Positions 17,978-25,560 of a DNA stretch of 64,000 bases are shown piece after piece. The first letter of the stretch is position 1. Each line of letters starts with the position of its first letter. Made by a program: the position numbers and the translations under genes. This DNA is from Sphingobacteriales bacterium (GTDB lineage: Bacteria > Bacteroidota > Bacteroidia > Chitinophagales > Chitinophagaceae). The stretch covers positions 1,736,001-1,800,000 of the forward strand of contig JADJGB010000008.1 in NCBI GenBank assembly GCA_016708305.1, read 5' to 3'. The notes under the pieces are model-generated. The model had not been told where the DNA came from. It saw only the letters and a program-made list of their open reading frames with translations, and searched no databases.

Positions 17978-18887
17978 ATGCAAACAGATTATCGGCATTA
18001 TATTCAATTGTTTATCAACTATCTAAAGTTTGAAAAGAGGTATTCAGCGCATACTGTTATTGCCTACCAGAATGATTTGACCAATTTTTGGGACTATCTG
18101 GCCCTGACTTATCAGATAAGCAATCCTTCTGAAGTCAGTTATCAGTTTGTAAGAAGCTGGTTAGCAAGGCTAAAGGATGAAAATATTGCTTCTCGCAGCA
18201 TTAACCGAAAAATTTCTTCCTTAAAGTCATTCTTTAAATATCTAATTAAAACTAGTGCGCTGGAAATAAATCCGATGACGAAAGTAGTTTCTCCAAAAGG
18301 CTAACAAAAGGCTGCCTTCTTTTTTAAAGGAAACCGATATAGAAAAATTGCAATCCAACAAAGAGGCTTTTGAAGGTGAAAGTCCCTGGAAAATACTCAA
18401 TGCCGGCTTGCTCACCGAGTTGTTTTATGTAACAGGAATGCGTCGGAGTGAACTGATTGGATTGAAAGAATCTCAGGTTGATTTCAGCCGGAAGCAAATA
18501 AAAGTGCTGGGTAAGGGAAATAAAGAGCGGATAATTCCTTTAACTAATGAAACTTTGAAGTCAATTGAAACCTATTGCGCTCTTAAAAGAAAAGAATTTG
18601 CTGAATATGCGGAAGAATTATTGGTTACAGAAAGAGGCAAAAAACTGTATCCTAAATATGCTTATTTATTGATAAACAAGCAGTTATCGGCCATACCTAC
18701 CCTCGATAAAAAAAGCCCGCATGTGTTAAGGCATAGTTTTGCCACCCATCTGATGAATAAAGGCGCTGATATTAATGCAGTTAAGGAGCTTTTGGGACAT
18801 TCCAGCCTTGCTGCCACCCAGATTTATACGCATAACACCATTGAAAAACTCAAAGAGGTGTACAAAAAGGCGCATCCCAAATCCTGA
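17978..18887 (+). CDS. Tyrosine recombinase XerC/XerD, with a frameshift
   Basis: N-terminal SAM-like core-binding domain (about 1-95, FINYLKFEKRYSAHTVIAYQ) and a C-terminal catalytic domain with R in TGMRRSELIGL, HVLRHSFATHL, LGHSS and the nucleophile Tyr in TQIYTH. The frame breaks after VVSPKG; removing one G from the pair at 18299-18300 gives SPKANKRLPSFL and a 302-residue protein, the usual Xer length. It resolves chromosome dimers at dif. I cannot decide between XerC and XerD from one copy. Start at ATG 17978; it lies between rpsU and hpf, a frequent Bacteroidota order. Confidence 0.9.
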
Positions 18888-18918
18888 GAAAAATTATAAA
18901 AAATTTAAGTATTATTTT

Positions 18919-18950
18919 TTTGGGAGAAAAGTTATTAATACGTAACTTTA
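18919..18950 (+). promoter_or_regulatory. Probable promoter of hpf
   Basis: -33 TTTG at 18919-18922 and a -7-like TAACTTTA at 18943-18950 with 20 nt between. One mismatch (final A for G) to TAnnTTTG. About 68 nt upstream of the hpf ATG. Confidence 0.5.
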
Positions 18951-19018
18951 AATCGAAAGATTAAAGCTCTTTGAAATAGCTTTTCAATAAGATTATTCAC
19001 TTTTTAAATGAAACAATT

Positions 19019-19317
19019 ATGAATGTAAACATTCAAACGGTTAATTTTGACGCGGACAAAAAGTTGATGGATTTTGTAAATCGAAAGATGGAAAAACTCA
19101 ACACGTTTCATGATCGGATTATCGAGTCCTATGTGTTCTTGAGGTTAGACAACGTGGTACACACCATTAAGGACAAAGTTGTAGAAATTAAAGTGCATGT
19201 GCCGGGGCATAATTTTTTGTGAAATGCACCAGCAAATCCTTTGAAGAATCATTTGACAGCGCCTTTGATTCACTTGTAAATCAGGTAAAAAGACGAAAAC
19301 AAAAAATGATAGCCTAA
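19019..19317 (+). CDS. hpf: Ribosome hibernation-promoting factor, short form, with a frameshift
   Basis: Starts MNVNIQTVNFDADKKLMDFV and follows the HPF/YfiA fold (beta-alpha-beta-beta-beta-alpha). The frame stops after VPGHNFL; adding one T to the six-T run at 19213-19218 gives HNFFVKCTSKSFEESFDSAFDSL and a stop at 19317, a normal 99-residue short HPF ending in basic RRKQK. It binds the 30S decoding region and inactivates ribosomes during starvation. It has its own terminator downstream and precedes the tRNA cluster. Confidence 0.92.
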
Positions 19318-19324
19318 TTATAAC

Positions 19325-19349
19325 AGCCTCGCATTAGCGGGGCTTTTTT
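19325..19349 (+). terminator. Rho-independent terminator after hpf
   Basis: AGCCTCGC / GCGGGGCT stem (one G-T pair) with an ATTA loop, followed by six T. It separates hpf from the tRNA operon. The stretch from here to 19570 shows no gene. Confidence 0.85.
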
Positions 19350-19576
19350 ATGCCCAAGAATTTGCAATTCCTTTCAATTCTTCTCATTTTTAGTTCGTTT
19401 AGATCATTTATCCGCTCAGTTTTGTGGTCATAGTTGCGAACCAATGATAAATATACAATTAGTATTATGTTGACATTTAATATCGAAAATCAACAATAGA
19501 AAGTAAAATTATCTTTGCAATCGGGAATTTTTTAAAAAAAGATGAGAAAGGATTTTTTAACTTTAGGAAATTCCCT

Positions 19577-19584
19577 TACCTTTG
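19577..19584 (+). promoter_or_regulatory. -7 promoter element of the tRNA-tuf operon
   Basis: TACCTTTG matches TAnnTTTG and lies 60 nt upstream of the first tRNA. At 19 nt further upstream there is only a T-rich stretch without a clear TTTG. A second TATCTTTG at 19510-19517 is another candidate start. Confidence 0.5.
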
Positions 19585-19644
19585 CTTTCCAAAATTTTTG
19601 GGGAGGTATATTTTGCCAAAAATAAAGAAGTTCTTTAAAAATAA

Positions 19645-19717
19645 GCCGAAGTAGCTCAGTTGGTAGAGCAGCTGATTTGTAATCAGCAGGTCGCGGGTTC
19701 GACTCCCTTCTTCGGCT
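19645..19717 (+). tRNA. tRNA-Thr (anticodon TGT)
   Basis: Acceptor stem GCCGAAG pairs with CTTCGGC; D arm AGCTCAGTTGGTAGAGC; anticodon loop TTTGTAA with anticodon TGT; T arm GGGTTCGACTC. No CCA is encoded. First of a Thr-Tyr-Gly-Thr cluster before tuf, the same order as thrU-tyrU-glyT-thrT-tufB in Escherichia coli. Confidence 0.97.
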
Positions 19718-19743
19718 CAGTAATTATTAATTGCTAATAATAT

Positions 19744-19826
<83 letters not shown>

Positions 19827-19875
19827 CAGTATTTTGTTTTATTAATTATGTTTTATTAATTAATAATTTGATTTT

Positions 19876-19948
19876 GCGGGAGTAGCTCATTTGGTAGAGC
19901 GATAGCCTTCCAAGCTATAGGTGGCGAGTTCGAGCCTCGTCTCCCGCT
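19876..19948 (+). tRNA. tRNA-Gly (anticodon TCC)
   Basis: Acceptor GCGGGAG pairs with CTCCCGC; anticodon loop CTTCCAA with TCC; T arm GAGTTCGAGCCTC. Third tRNA of the cluster. Confidence 0.97.
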
Positions 19949-20117
19949 CAGTGATAAGTTCTTTATTTTTGATATGAGGTTAGCTCACAAAAGCACAAGC
20001 CGTGGTAGCGCAACCGCCATTGGTGGAGAAGATGTTATGCGAGCTTTCAACAGGAAATATTTGATATAAAAGAGCTGAGCTACACAGAGCAAAGCGTTGA
20101 AAAAGAAAGAGTAACAA

Positions 20118-20189
<72 letters not shown>

Positions 20190-20272
20190 CAATCCGGTTG
20201 CAAGAATTTTGTCGGCTTAATAGCTGATATATATAAATAAATATTTATAAAAACAATTAAAAATCTATAACA

Positions 20273-21460
20273 ATGTAAAAAGAGACCTTTAAGAGGGAGA
20301 AACCCCACGTAAACATTGGCACCATTGGTCACGTTGACCATGGTAAGACTACTTTGACTGCGGCTATCACCGAAATCCTTTCTAAAAAAGGTTTGGCAAA
20401 AGCCACAAAGTACGATGAAATTGATGGTGCACCTGAAGAAAAAGAAAGAGGTATTACTATTAATACTGCACACGTTGAGTATCAAACAGAGAATCGCCAC
20501 TATGCTCACGTGGATTGCCCTGGTCACGCTGACTATGTAAAAAATATGATTACCGGTGCCGCTCAGATGGACGGTGCTATTCTTGTTGTAGCTGCTACAG
20601 ATGGTCCTATGCCTCAAACAAAAGAGCATATCCTATTGGCTCGTCAGGTGGGCGTACCTCGTATGGTGGTATATATGAATAAGGTTGATTTGGTGGATGA
20701 TCCTGAATTGCTGGAACTGGTAGAAATGGAAATTCGTGAAGAATTGTCAAAACAAGGATTTGATGGTGATAATATACCAATCGTTAAAGGATCTGCAACT
20801 GGTGCTTTGGCCGGCGAAGAAAAATGGGTGAAAACCGTTGAGGAATTGATGGACGCAGTTGATAGCTATATTCCGCTTCCTGCACGTGCCGTAGATCTTC
20901 CATTCCTGATGAGTGTTGAAGACGTTTTCTCCATCACCGGTCGTGGTACAGTAGCTACTGGACGTATTGAGAGAGGTAGAGTTAAAACCGGAGAACCAGT
21001 TGAAATCGTTGGTTTAATGCAAAAACCTCTTACTTCTACCGTAACAGGTGTAGAAATGTTCCGTAAAATACTTGATGAAGGTGAAGCTGGAGATAATGCC
21101 GGTTTGTTATTGCGTGGTATTGACAAAAATGAAATCCGTCGTGGTATGATTATTTGCAAACCAGGTACAATTACTCCGCATACCGAATTTAAATGTGAAG
21201 TTTATGTGTTGAGTAAAGAAGAAGGTGGACGTCACACTCCATTTTTCAACAAATATCGTCCACAGTTCTATTTCCGTACTACGGACGTAACCGGCGAATG
21301 TTCTTTACCTGAAGGAACTGAAATGGTGATGCCTGGCGATAATACTTCACTGAATGTGAGACTGATTACTCCTATTGCAATGGAAAAAGGTCTTAAATTC
21401 GCTATCCGCGAAGGTGGCCGTACAGTGGGTGCCGGTCAGGTAACAGAGATCATTAAATAA
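20273..21460 (+). CDS. tuf: Elongation factor Tu, with an in-frame stop at codon 2
   Basis: All EF-Tu GTPase motifs are present: GHVDHGKT, DCPGHADY, NKVD and the SA-equivalent region, then domains 2 and 3 (GRGTVATGRIERG, RTTDVTGECSLPEG). Counting from ATG 20273 gives 396 codons to the stop, the normal EF-Tu length, and the frame reads M-stop-K-E-T-F-K-R-E-K-P-H-V-N-I-G. Codon 2 is TAA where EF-Tu has Ala or Ser. No other ATG, GTG or TTG lies between it and the P-loop, so the true start must be here. EF-Tu is essential, so a base error (for example TCA read as TAA) is the simplest explanation. It delivers aminoacyl-tRNA to the ribosome. Confidence 0.96.
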
Positions 21461-21483
21461 GAATTAATAAATTCAAGAAATAA

Positions 21484-21519
21484 AATTAGCTAATTGGCGA
21501 AATTGCTAATTAGCTAATT
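21484..21519. repeat. Pair of 12-bp palindromes between tuf and tRNA-Trp
   Basis: AATTAGCTAATT occurs at 21484-21495 and 21508-21519. Each copy is self-complementary and the two can also pair with each other as a 12-bp stem around a 12-nt loop. It lies 5 nt before tRNA-Trp and may help processing of the tRNA from the tuf transcript. It lacks a T run, so it is not a standard terminator. Confidence 0.5.
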
Positions 21520-21524
21520 GTCTT

Positions 21525-21595
21525 ACGGGCATAGTTCAACGGCAGAATAGCGGTCTCCAAAACCGTTGATGGGAGTTCGAATCTCTCTGCCCGTG
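21525..21595 (+). tRNA. tRNA-Trp (anticodon CCA)
   Basis: Acceptor ACGGGCA pairs with TGCCCGT, discriminator G. D arm AGTTCAACGGCAGAAT, anticodon loop CTCCAAA with CCA, T arm GAGTTCGAATCTC. Located between tuf and secE, the standard position. Confidence 0.96.
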
Positions 21596-21615
21596 CATCT
21601 TGTTAAAAGTTAAAA

Positions 21616-21813
21616 ATGAGTAAATTTTTACAACACCTTAAAGACAGTTATAAAGAACTGGTCAATAAAGTAACCTGGCCCAATTGGGAACAGTTACAAC
21701 AGTCCACCATGATTGTTCTGGTAGCCACAATTATTCTGGCAGTCATTTTGTGGCTGATGGATTTCATAGCGGGCGGCGCTCTGAACTTTTTGTACAAAAT
21801 GCTGTATAGTTAA
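21616..21813 (+). CDS. secE: Preprotein translocase subunit SecE
   Basis: 65 residues. A short amphipathic N-terminal helix (KFLQHLKDSYKELVNKVTWPNW) contains the conserved VTWP motif, followed by one membrane helix (about 30-50, MIVLVATIILAVILWLMDF). SecE clamps SecY in the translocation channel. 20 nt after tRNA-Trp and 8 nt before nusG. Confidence 0.95.
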   Translation: MSKFLQHLKDSYKELVNKVTWPNWEQLQQSTMIVLVATIILAVILWLMDFIAGGALNFLYKMLYS

Positions 21814-21821
21814 TAGAGACA

Positions 21822-22411
21822 ATGGAAAATAACAGTGTAGATACAAATACTCCCGAAGTACCACAACAGGAAACCAAATGGTATGTGCTGCGTGTGGTGA
21901 GTGGAAAGGAACGTAAGGTAAAAGAGTATTTGGACAAAGAAATTTCTCGCAGCAATTTTAGTAAAGCTGTCATGCAGGTTTTTTTACCGGTAGAAAAAGT
22001 ATATAAGGTGCAAAACGGTAAAAAGTAATGCGTGAAAGAAACTATTATCCGGGCTATGTAATGGTAGAGGTGGTAGATGGAAAAATGAGTGACGACCTGA
22101 GAGACCTGATTGTTCATACAAATAGTGTAATTCATTTCTTAGGTAAAGAAAATCCAATCGCGCTTCGCAAAACAGAGGTAAACAAAATGCTGGGCAGAAT
22201 GGACGAAATGGCAGAAGCCGGCGGGATGAGTATGGCTGAACCTTATATTGTGGGAGAAACCATTAAAATAGTAGAAGGCCCATTCAATGATTTCAATGGA
22301 GTGATAGAGGAAGTAAATGATGAAAAAAAGAAACTGAAAGTAACTGTAAAAATCTTTGGAAGATCTACACCGGTTGAACTCAGCTATATGCAGGTTGAAA
22401 AAGTAATGTAG
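21822..22411 (+). CDS. nusG: Transcription termination/antitermination protein NusG, with a frameshift
   Basis: The N-terminal NGN domain begins KWYVLRVVSGKERKVKEYL and continues, after the break, as RERNYYPGYVMVEVV; the C-terminal KOW domain contains VEGPFNDFNGVIEEV. The frame stops after VQNGKK and resumes one base later; one more A in the run at 22020-22024 gives NGKKVMRERNYYPGYV and a 196-residue protein. NusG is essential for coupling and elongation, so a sequencing indel is likely. Unusually, a terminator follows at once and rplK does not. Confidence 0.95.
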
Positions 22412-22434
22412 AAAAAATAATTTTAAAAATATTT

Positions 22435-22462
22435 AAAAGGCTGTCGAAAGACGGCCTTTTTT
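22435..22462 (+). terminator. Rho-independent terminator after nusG
   Basis: AAAAGGCTGTC / GACGGCCTTTT stem (with a G-T pair) and GAAA tetraloop, followed by T. It ends the tRNA-tuf-secE-nusG transcript 24 nt after nusG. Confidence 0.9.
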
Positions 22463-22561
22463 GATTAGTTGACTTCCCAGATTTCCTGTAAAAAGATGAA
22501 CATGACAAAAGTATTTTTTTAAAAATCACAAAAATTATATTTTCTATTAAAAAATTATTTC

Positions 22562-22569
22562 TATATTTG
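22562..22569 (+). promoter_or_regulatory. -7 promoter element of the pheA leader transcript
   Basis: TATATTTG is a full TAnnTTTG match, 8 nt before the leader peptide ATG. The -33 region has TTTC at 22541-22544 rather than TTTG, with a somewhat short spacer. It places the leader peptide right at the 5' end of the mRNA. Confidence 0.5.
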
Positions 22570-22577
22570 ACACATCA

Positions 22578-22661
22578 ATGAAAGCAAATCGATTTTATAA
22601 CTGGTTTTATTTTAGCTTCTATTATTTTAGAATGAGGCAGGGAATGCTTTTGTTGAAATAA
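22578..22661 (+). CDS. Phe/Tyr-rich leader peptide of the pheA operon
   Basis: A 27-codon frame from ATG to TAA whose residues 6-17 are F-Y-N-W-F-Y-F-S-F-Y-Y-F: five Phe, four Tyr and one Trp in twelve codons. It starts just after a promoter -7 box and ends 25 nt before a strong terminator hairpin, upstream of the prephenate dehydratase gene. This is the layout of ribosome-mediated attenuation: when charged tRNA-Phe or tRNA-Tyr is scarce, the ribosome stalls in the leader and the terminator should not form. The alternative antiterminator pairing was not worked out. Codon content and position argue strongly against chance. Confidence 0.75.
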   Translation: MKANRFYNWFYFSFYYFRMRQGMLLLK

Positions 22662-22686
22662 ATATTATTGTGAACGAATCAACATA

Positions 22687-22720
22687 AATTCCCGGCCAGA
22701 ATAAGGTCGGGAATTTTTTT
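22687..22720 (+). terminator. Attenuator terminator upstream of pheA
   Basis: Stem AATTCCCGGCC / GGTCGGGAATT (one G-T pair), 7-nt loop, followed by a run of T. It lies 25 nt after the leader peptide stop and 66 nt before the pheA ATG, with no other gene to terminate, so it acts on the leader transcript. Confidence 0.8.
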
Positions 22721-22786
22721 TAGACTAAAACCAAGTACGTATTTTATCTTAGTTTCTAAAAATATTAGAGTAGTATATATAATTAT

Positions 22787-23641
22787 ATGGTAAAAACAAA
22801 AGAACACAAAGAAACAGTACACATGGCCATACAAGGGTATGAAGGAAGCTTTCATCAGCAGGCGGCAAATATTTTCTTCAATAAAAACGTAACAGTCGAG
22901 TGTTGTGATACTTTTAAAGAGGTGGTAAAAGCAGCCAAAGATTCAAAACGAACTGACGGCTGTGTAATGGCAATTGAAAATTCAATAGCCGGAAGTATTT
23001 TGCCAAATTATAACTTGCTGCAGGGAAGCAATCTGATAATAACCGGTGAAGTTTACCTGCAGATAAATCAAAATCTTTTGGTAAATAAAGATGTGGAACT
23101 CGAAGATATTAAAGAAGTTCACTCACATACCATGGCTTTGCAGCAATGTTATGACTTTTTGGACCGCTACAAATGGAAACTCGTTGACAGTGATGACACA
23201 GCATTAAGCGCCAAACTGATTGCGAGGCATAAAAGCAAGCATATTGCTGCGATAGCCAGCAGTACAGCCGCTGAAATATACGGATTAAAAATACTGGCAC
23301 CCAAAATTCAGACATTGAAGAATAACTATACACGGTTTTTGATCCTGCGAAGGCCTCATGATGCTGTGCCTGTAGTGGATGGCAATAAGGCATCAATCAA
23401 TTTTCAGACGACACACAGAGAAGGCGCACTTGCCAGAGTGCTGGGTGTGATTGCCATTAATAAAGTCAACCTGTCCAAACTGCAAAGTTTTCCAATACCT
23501 GGAAGTGAATTTAAATATCAGTTTCATGCAGATATGGAATTTGACAACATCAAAAAATTTGACAGTGTGATTGAAAAAATTGCACCACTTACGGAGTCAT
23601 TAAAAATTTACGGAGTTTATCATAAAGGAGTATGGAAATAG
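22787..23641 (+). CDS. pheA: Prephenate dehydratase
   Basis: 284 residues. The catalytic domain begins after a short N-terminal extension (MAIQGYEGSFHQQAA), contains VMAIENSIAGSI and the NNYTRFLIL motif with the conserved Thr-Arg-Phe, and is followed by an ACT regulatory domain (about 205-280, HREGALARVLGVIAINKVNLSKLQSFP). It converts prephenate to phenylpyruvate; the ACT domain gives feedback inhibition by Phe. No chorismate mutase domain is fused. It overlaps the aminotransferase gene by 10 nt and is preceded by a Phe/Tyr-rich leader. Confidence 0.95.
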   Translation: MVKTKEHKETVHMAIQGYEGSFHQQAANIFFNKNVTVECCDTFKEVVKAAKDSKRTDGCVMAIENSIAGSILPNYNLLQGSNLIITGEVYLQINQNLLVNKDVELEDIKEVHSHTMALQQCYDFLDRYKWKLVDSDDTALSAKLIARHKSKHIAAIASSTAAEIYGLKILAPKIQTLKNNYTRFLILRRPHDAVPVVDGNKASINFQTTHREGALARVLGVIAINKVNLSKLQSFPIPGSEFKYQFHADMEFDNIKKFDSVIEKIAPLTESLKIYGVYHKGVWK

Positions 23642-24783
23642 CAAAAAGAATACAAGGAGTAACAGAATATTATTTTTCGCAAAAACTGCGGGAAATAGAC
23701 TACCTGAACGGGCAGGGTAAAAACATCATCAACCTGGGTATTGGCAGTCCTGATTTGCCTCCTCATCCTGATGTCATTAAAACATTGTATGAGGAAGCAT
23801 TAAAGCCCAATGCACACGGCTATCAGAACTATAAAGGCAGCCCTGTTTTGCGAAAAGCATTTGCTGATTGGTATCAAAGATGGTATCATGTGGTTTTAAA
23901 TCCTGATTCCGAAATATTGCCATTGATTGGCAGTAAAGAAGGTATCATGCATATTTGTATGACCTACCTCAACGAAGGAGATGCAGCGCTGGTACCCAAT
24001 CCGGGTTATCCAACCTATCGCAGCAATGTTACCATAGCAGGTGGTGTTTGTCTGGATTATGATTTAAAAGAAGAAAATAATTATCAGCCTGACTTTGAAG
24101 CAATTGAAGAAATGGATTTAAGCAGGGTAAAATTGTTTTTTGTAAACTATCCTCAGATGCCTACCGGGCAAAAGCCTGATTCTGATGTATTTAAAAAACT
24201 GGTTTCGTTTGCAAAAAAACACAATATCTTGATTGTGCATGATAATCCATACAGTTTTATATTGAATGAAGAACCAATAAGTTTATTGAGTACCGAAGGC
24301 GCTAAAGATGTAGCGTTGGAATTAAATTCACTAAGCAAATCTCACAATATGGCTGGTTGGCGCGTGGGTGTCCTTTGCGGAGCTGAAGAACGAATTACGG
24401 AAGTACTACGGTTTAAAAGTAATATGGATAGCGGTATGTTTTTGGGTGTGCAACTGGCTGCCGCAAAGGCTTTGAGCCTTGACAAAGACTGGCGTGATGA
24501 AGTAAACAACACCTACAGAAAACGCAGGGAAAAAGTTTTTGAATTGTTGGATTTACTGGAATGTAAATATTCAACAGATCAGGTGGGAATGTTTGTTTGG
24601 GCTAAAATTCCTGACAGGTATAAAGACTGCTACGAAATTGCTGATGAAGTGTTATACAATTCAAATGTATTTATAACTCCAGGTGGAATATTTGGCAGCG
24701 CCGGAAACAGGTACATACGTATCAGTTTATGTGGTAGCATTGAAAGGTTTGATGAAGCAATAAGGAGGATTGGAAGTAGTTAG
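23632..24783 (+). CDS. Class I/II PLP aminotransferase, probably aromatic amino acid
   Basis: 383 residues. Fold type I motifs: LGIGSPDLPPHPDV, a substrate loop YQNYKGSPVLRKAF, NPGYPTYRS, YPQMPTGQ and the PLP-lysine segment LSKSHNMAGWRVG. It resembles LL-diaminopimelate/aspartate-type aminotransferases. Its overlap with pheA under a Phe/Tyr leader suggests it makes phenylalanine and/or tyrosine from the keto acids, as in the usual Bacteroidota pheA-aminotransferase operon. The next genes of that operon (tyrA, a DAHP synthase) are not here; an IS110 remnant follows. Confidence 0.9.
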   Translation: MEIAKRIQGVTEYYFSQKLREIDYLNGQGKNIINLGIGSPDLPPHPDVIKTLYEEALKPNAHGYQNYKGSPVLRKAFADWYQRWYHVVLNPDSEILPLIGSKEGIMHICMTYLNEGDAALVPNPGYPTYRSNVTIAGGVCLDYDLKEENNYQPDFEAIEEMDLSRVKLFFVNYPQMPTGQKPDSDVFKKLVSFAKKHNILIVHDNPYSFILNEEPISLLSTEGAKDVALELNSLSKSHNMAGWRVGVLCGAEERITEVLRFKSNMDSGMFLGVQLAAAKALSLDKDWRDEVNNTYRKRREKVFELLDLLECKYSTDQVGMFVWAKIPDRYKDCYEIADEVLYNSNVFITPGGIFGSAGNRYIRISLCGSIERFDEAIRRIGSS

Positions 24784-24946
24784 ACGTTAGACGTCATTCC
24801 CCATTTTTCGGCAAGAAAATAAATTCTCGTGCTAACGGGTGAACCATCCGGAAGACAAATCCACATACATTTGCAGCGGCTCATTGCAAGACCCTTTTAG
24901 GCATTGGTGCATCATAGCCCGTGCGTCATTCTGGTTGGAATGTAAA

Positions 24947-24971
24947 AAGCCCGAAGGATAAGTTCGGGCTT
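24947..24971. terminator. Hairpin after the aminotransferase gene, possible terminator
   Basis: Perfect AAGCCCGAA / TTCGGGCTT stem with a 7-nt loop. The T run is on the minus-strand side (five T); on the plus strand there is little T. A second small hairpin TCCGCC-TTT-GGCGGA is at 24992-25006. Both lie between the aminotransferase gene and the IS110 fragment. They could end the pheA operon or be structure of the IS end. Confidence 0.5.
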
Positions 24972-25082
24972 GGTGATAAATTCAGTGGTGGTCCGCCTTT
25001 GGCGGAACCCCGTTCAGAATAATTTACAGTACAAATATACATTCTCCTTGAGCCATTTTTATTAACCAACAATAAAAAGAAA

Positions 25083-25208
25083 ATGGAAAAGAAAAATGTA
25101 AAAATGCAAATTATCAATCCACATTGTGCGGGTATTGATATTGGCAGCCGTAGCCACATTGTGGTCGTAGGACAAGAACTCTCGGATGTAAAAGAATTTG
25201 GTGTGTAA
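25083..25208 (+). pseudogene. IS110-family transposase, N-terminal fragment
   Basis: 41 codons read MEKKNVKMQIINPHCAGIDI and continue GSRSHIVVVGQELSDVKEFGV before a stop. The NPHCAGIDIG..SH start is typical of IS110 transposases: the first Asp of the DEDD RuvC-like catalytic site is in GIDIG. Nothing downstream continues the protein in any frame I read, so only the N-terminus remains. In IS110 elements the noncoding end before the transposase encodes the bridge RNA; 24784-25082 may contain a remnant of that end. Confidence 0.75.
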
Positions 25209-25560
25209 CCGGCTTTATTTTTCCTGGACCACGACGATATTTGCCATAATTTGTGTAATCGCGGGTATATAAATTGAATATTGAATCGAGAAATTATTTA
25301 CCAAGAACACAGTTTTTTGCATGCTGCAACAGTTTGTTTCTTATGGTTTTTGTTGTCATTGGCAGCTTGTGGGCAATTTGGTAAAAAATAATGACGAAAA
25401 ACATTTTTTTAATAAAGTTTTGGTAATATTTTCGGGGAGTTTTTATTTCATGACTAAAATTAATAAAAGCTGCTATTGAAAATTGAATCAATTTTAGCTG
25501 ATATTGCAGAAATGAAGAAAAACAAATTTTTTTTCAATCATTTAAATAATAAACCAAATT
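25209..25560. other. AT-rich intergenic region without a recognised gene
   Basis: This 350-nt stretch between the IS110 fragment and the pyrophosphatase gene has no convincing gene. A minus-strand reading frame of 65 codons (25294-25491) has low complexity, no family resemblance and no promoter, so I leave it out. The poly-T and A-rich stretch just before 25561 is probably the 5' untranslated region of the pyrophosphatase. Confidence 0.5.

Noticed and set aside
22020..22026. Programmed frameshift in nusG
   Set aside because: The A run is short, no stimulatory structure or pseudoknot is evident, and many unrelated genes in the window have the same kind of lesion.
24990..25012. Second terminator hairpin TCCGCC-TTT-GGCGGA
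   Set aside because: Perfect but very short stem with a 3-nt loop and no T run; only mentioned with the neighbouring hairpin.
25294..25491. 65-codon minus-strand frame between IS110 and hppA
   Set aside because: Low complexity, no resemblance to any family and AT-rich background, so chance is likely.
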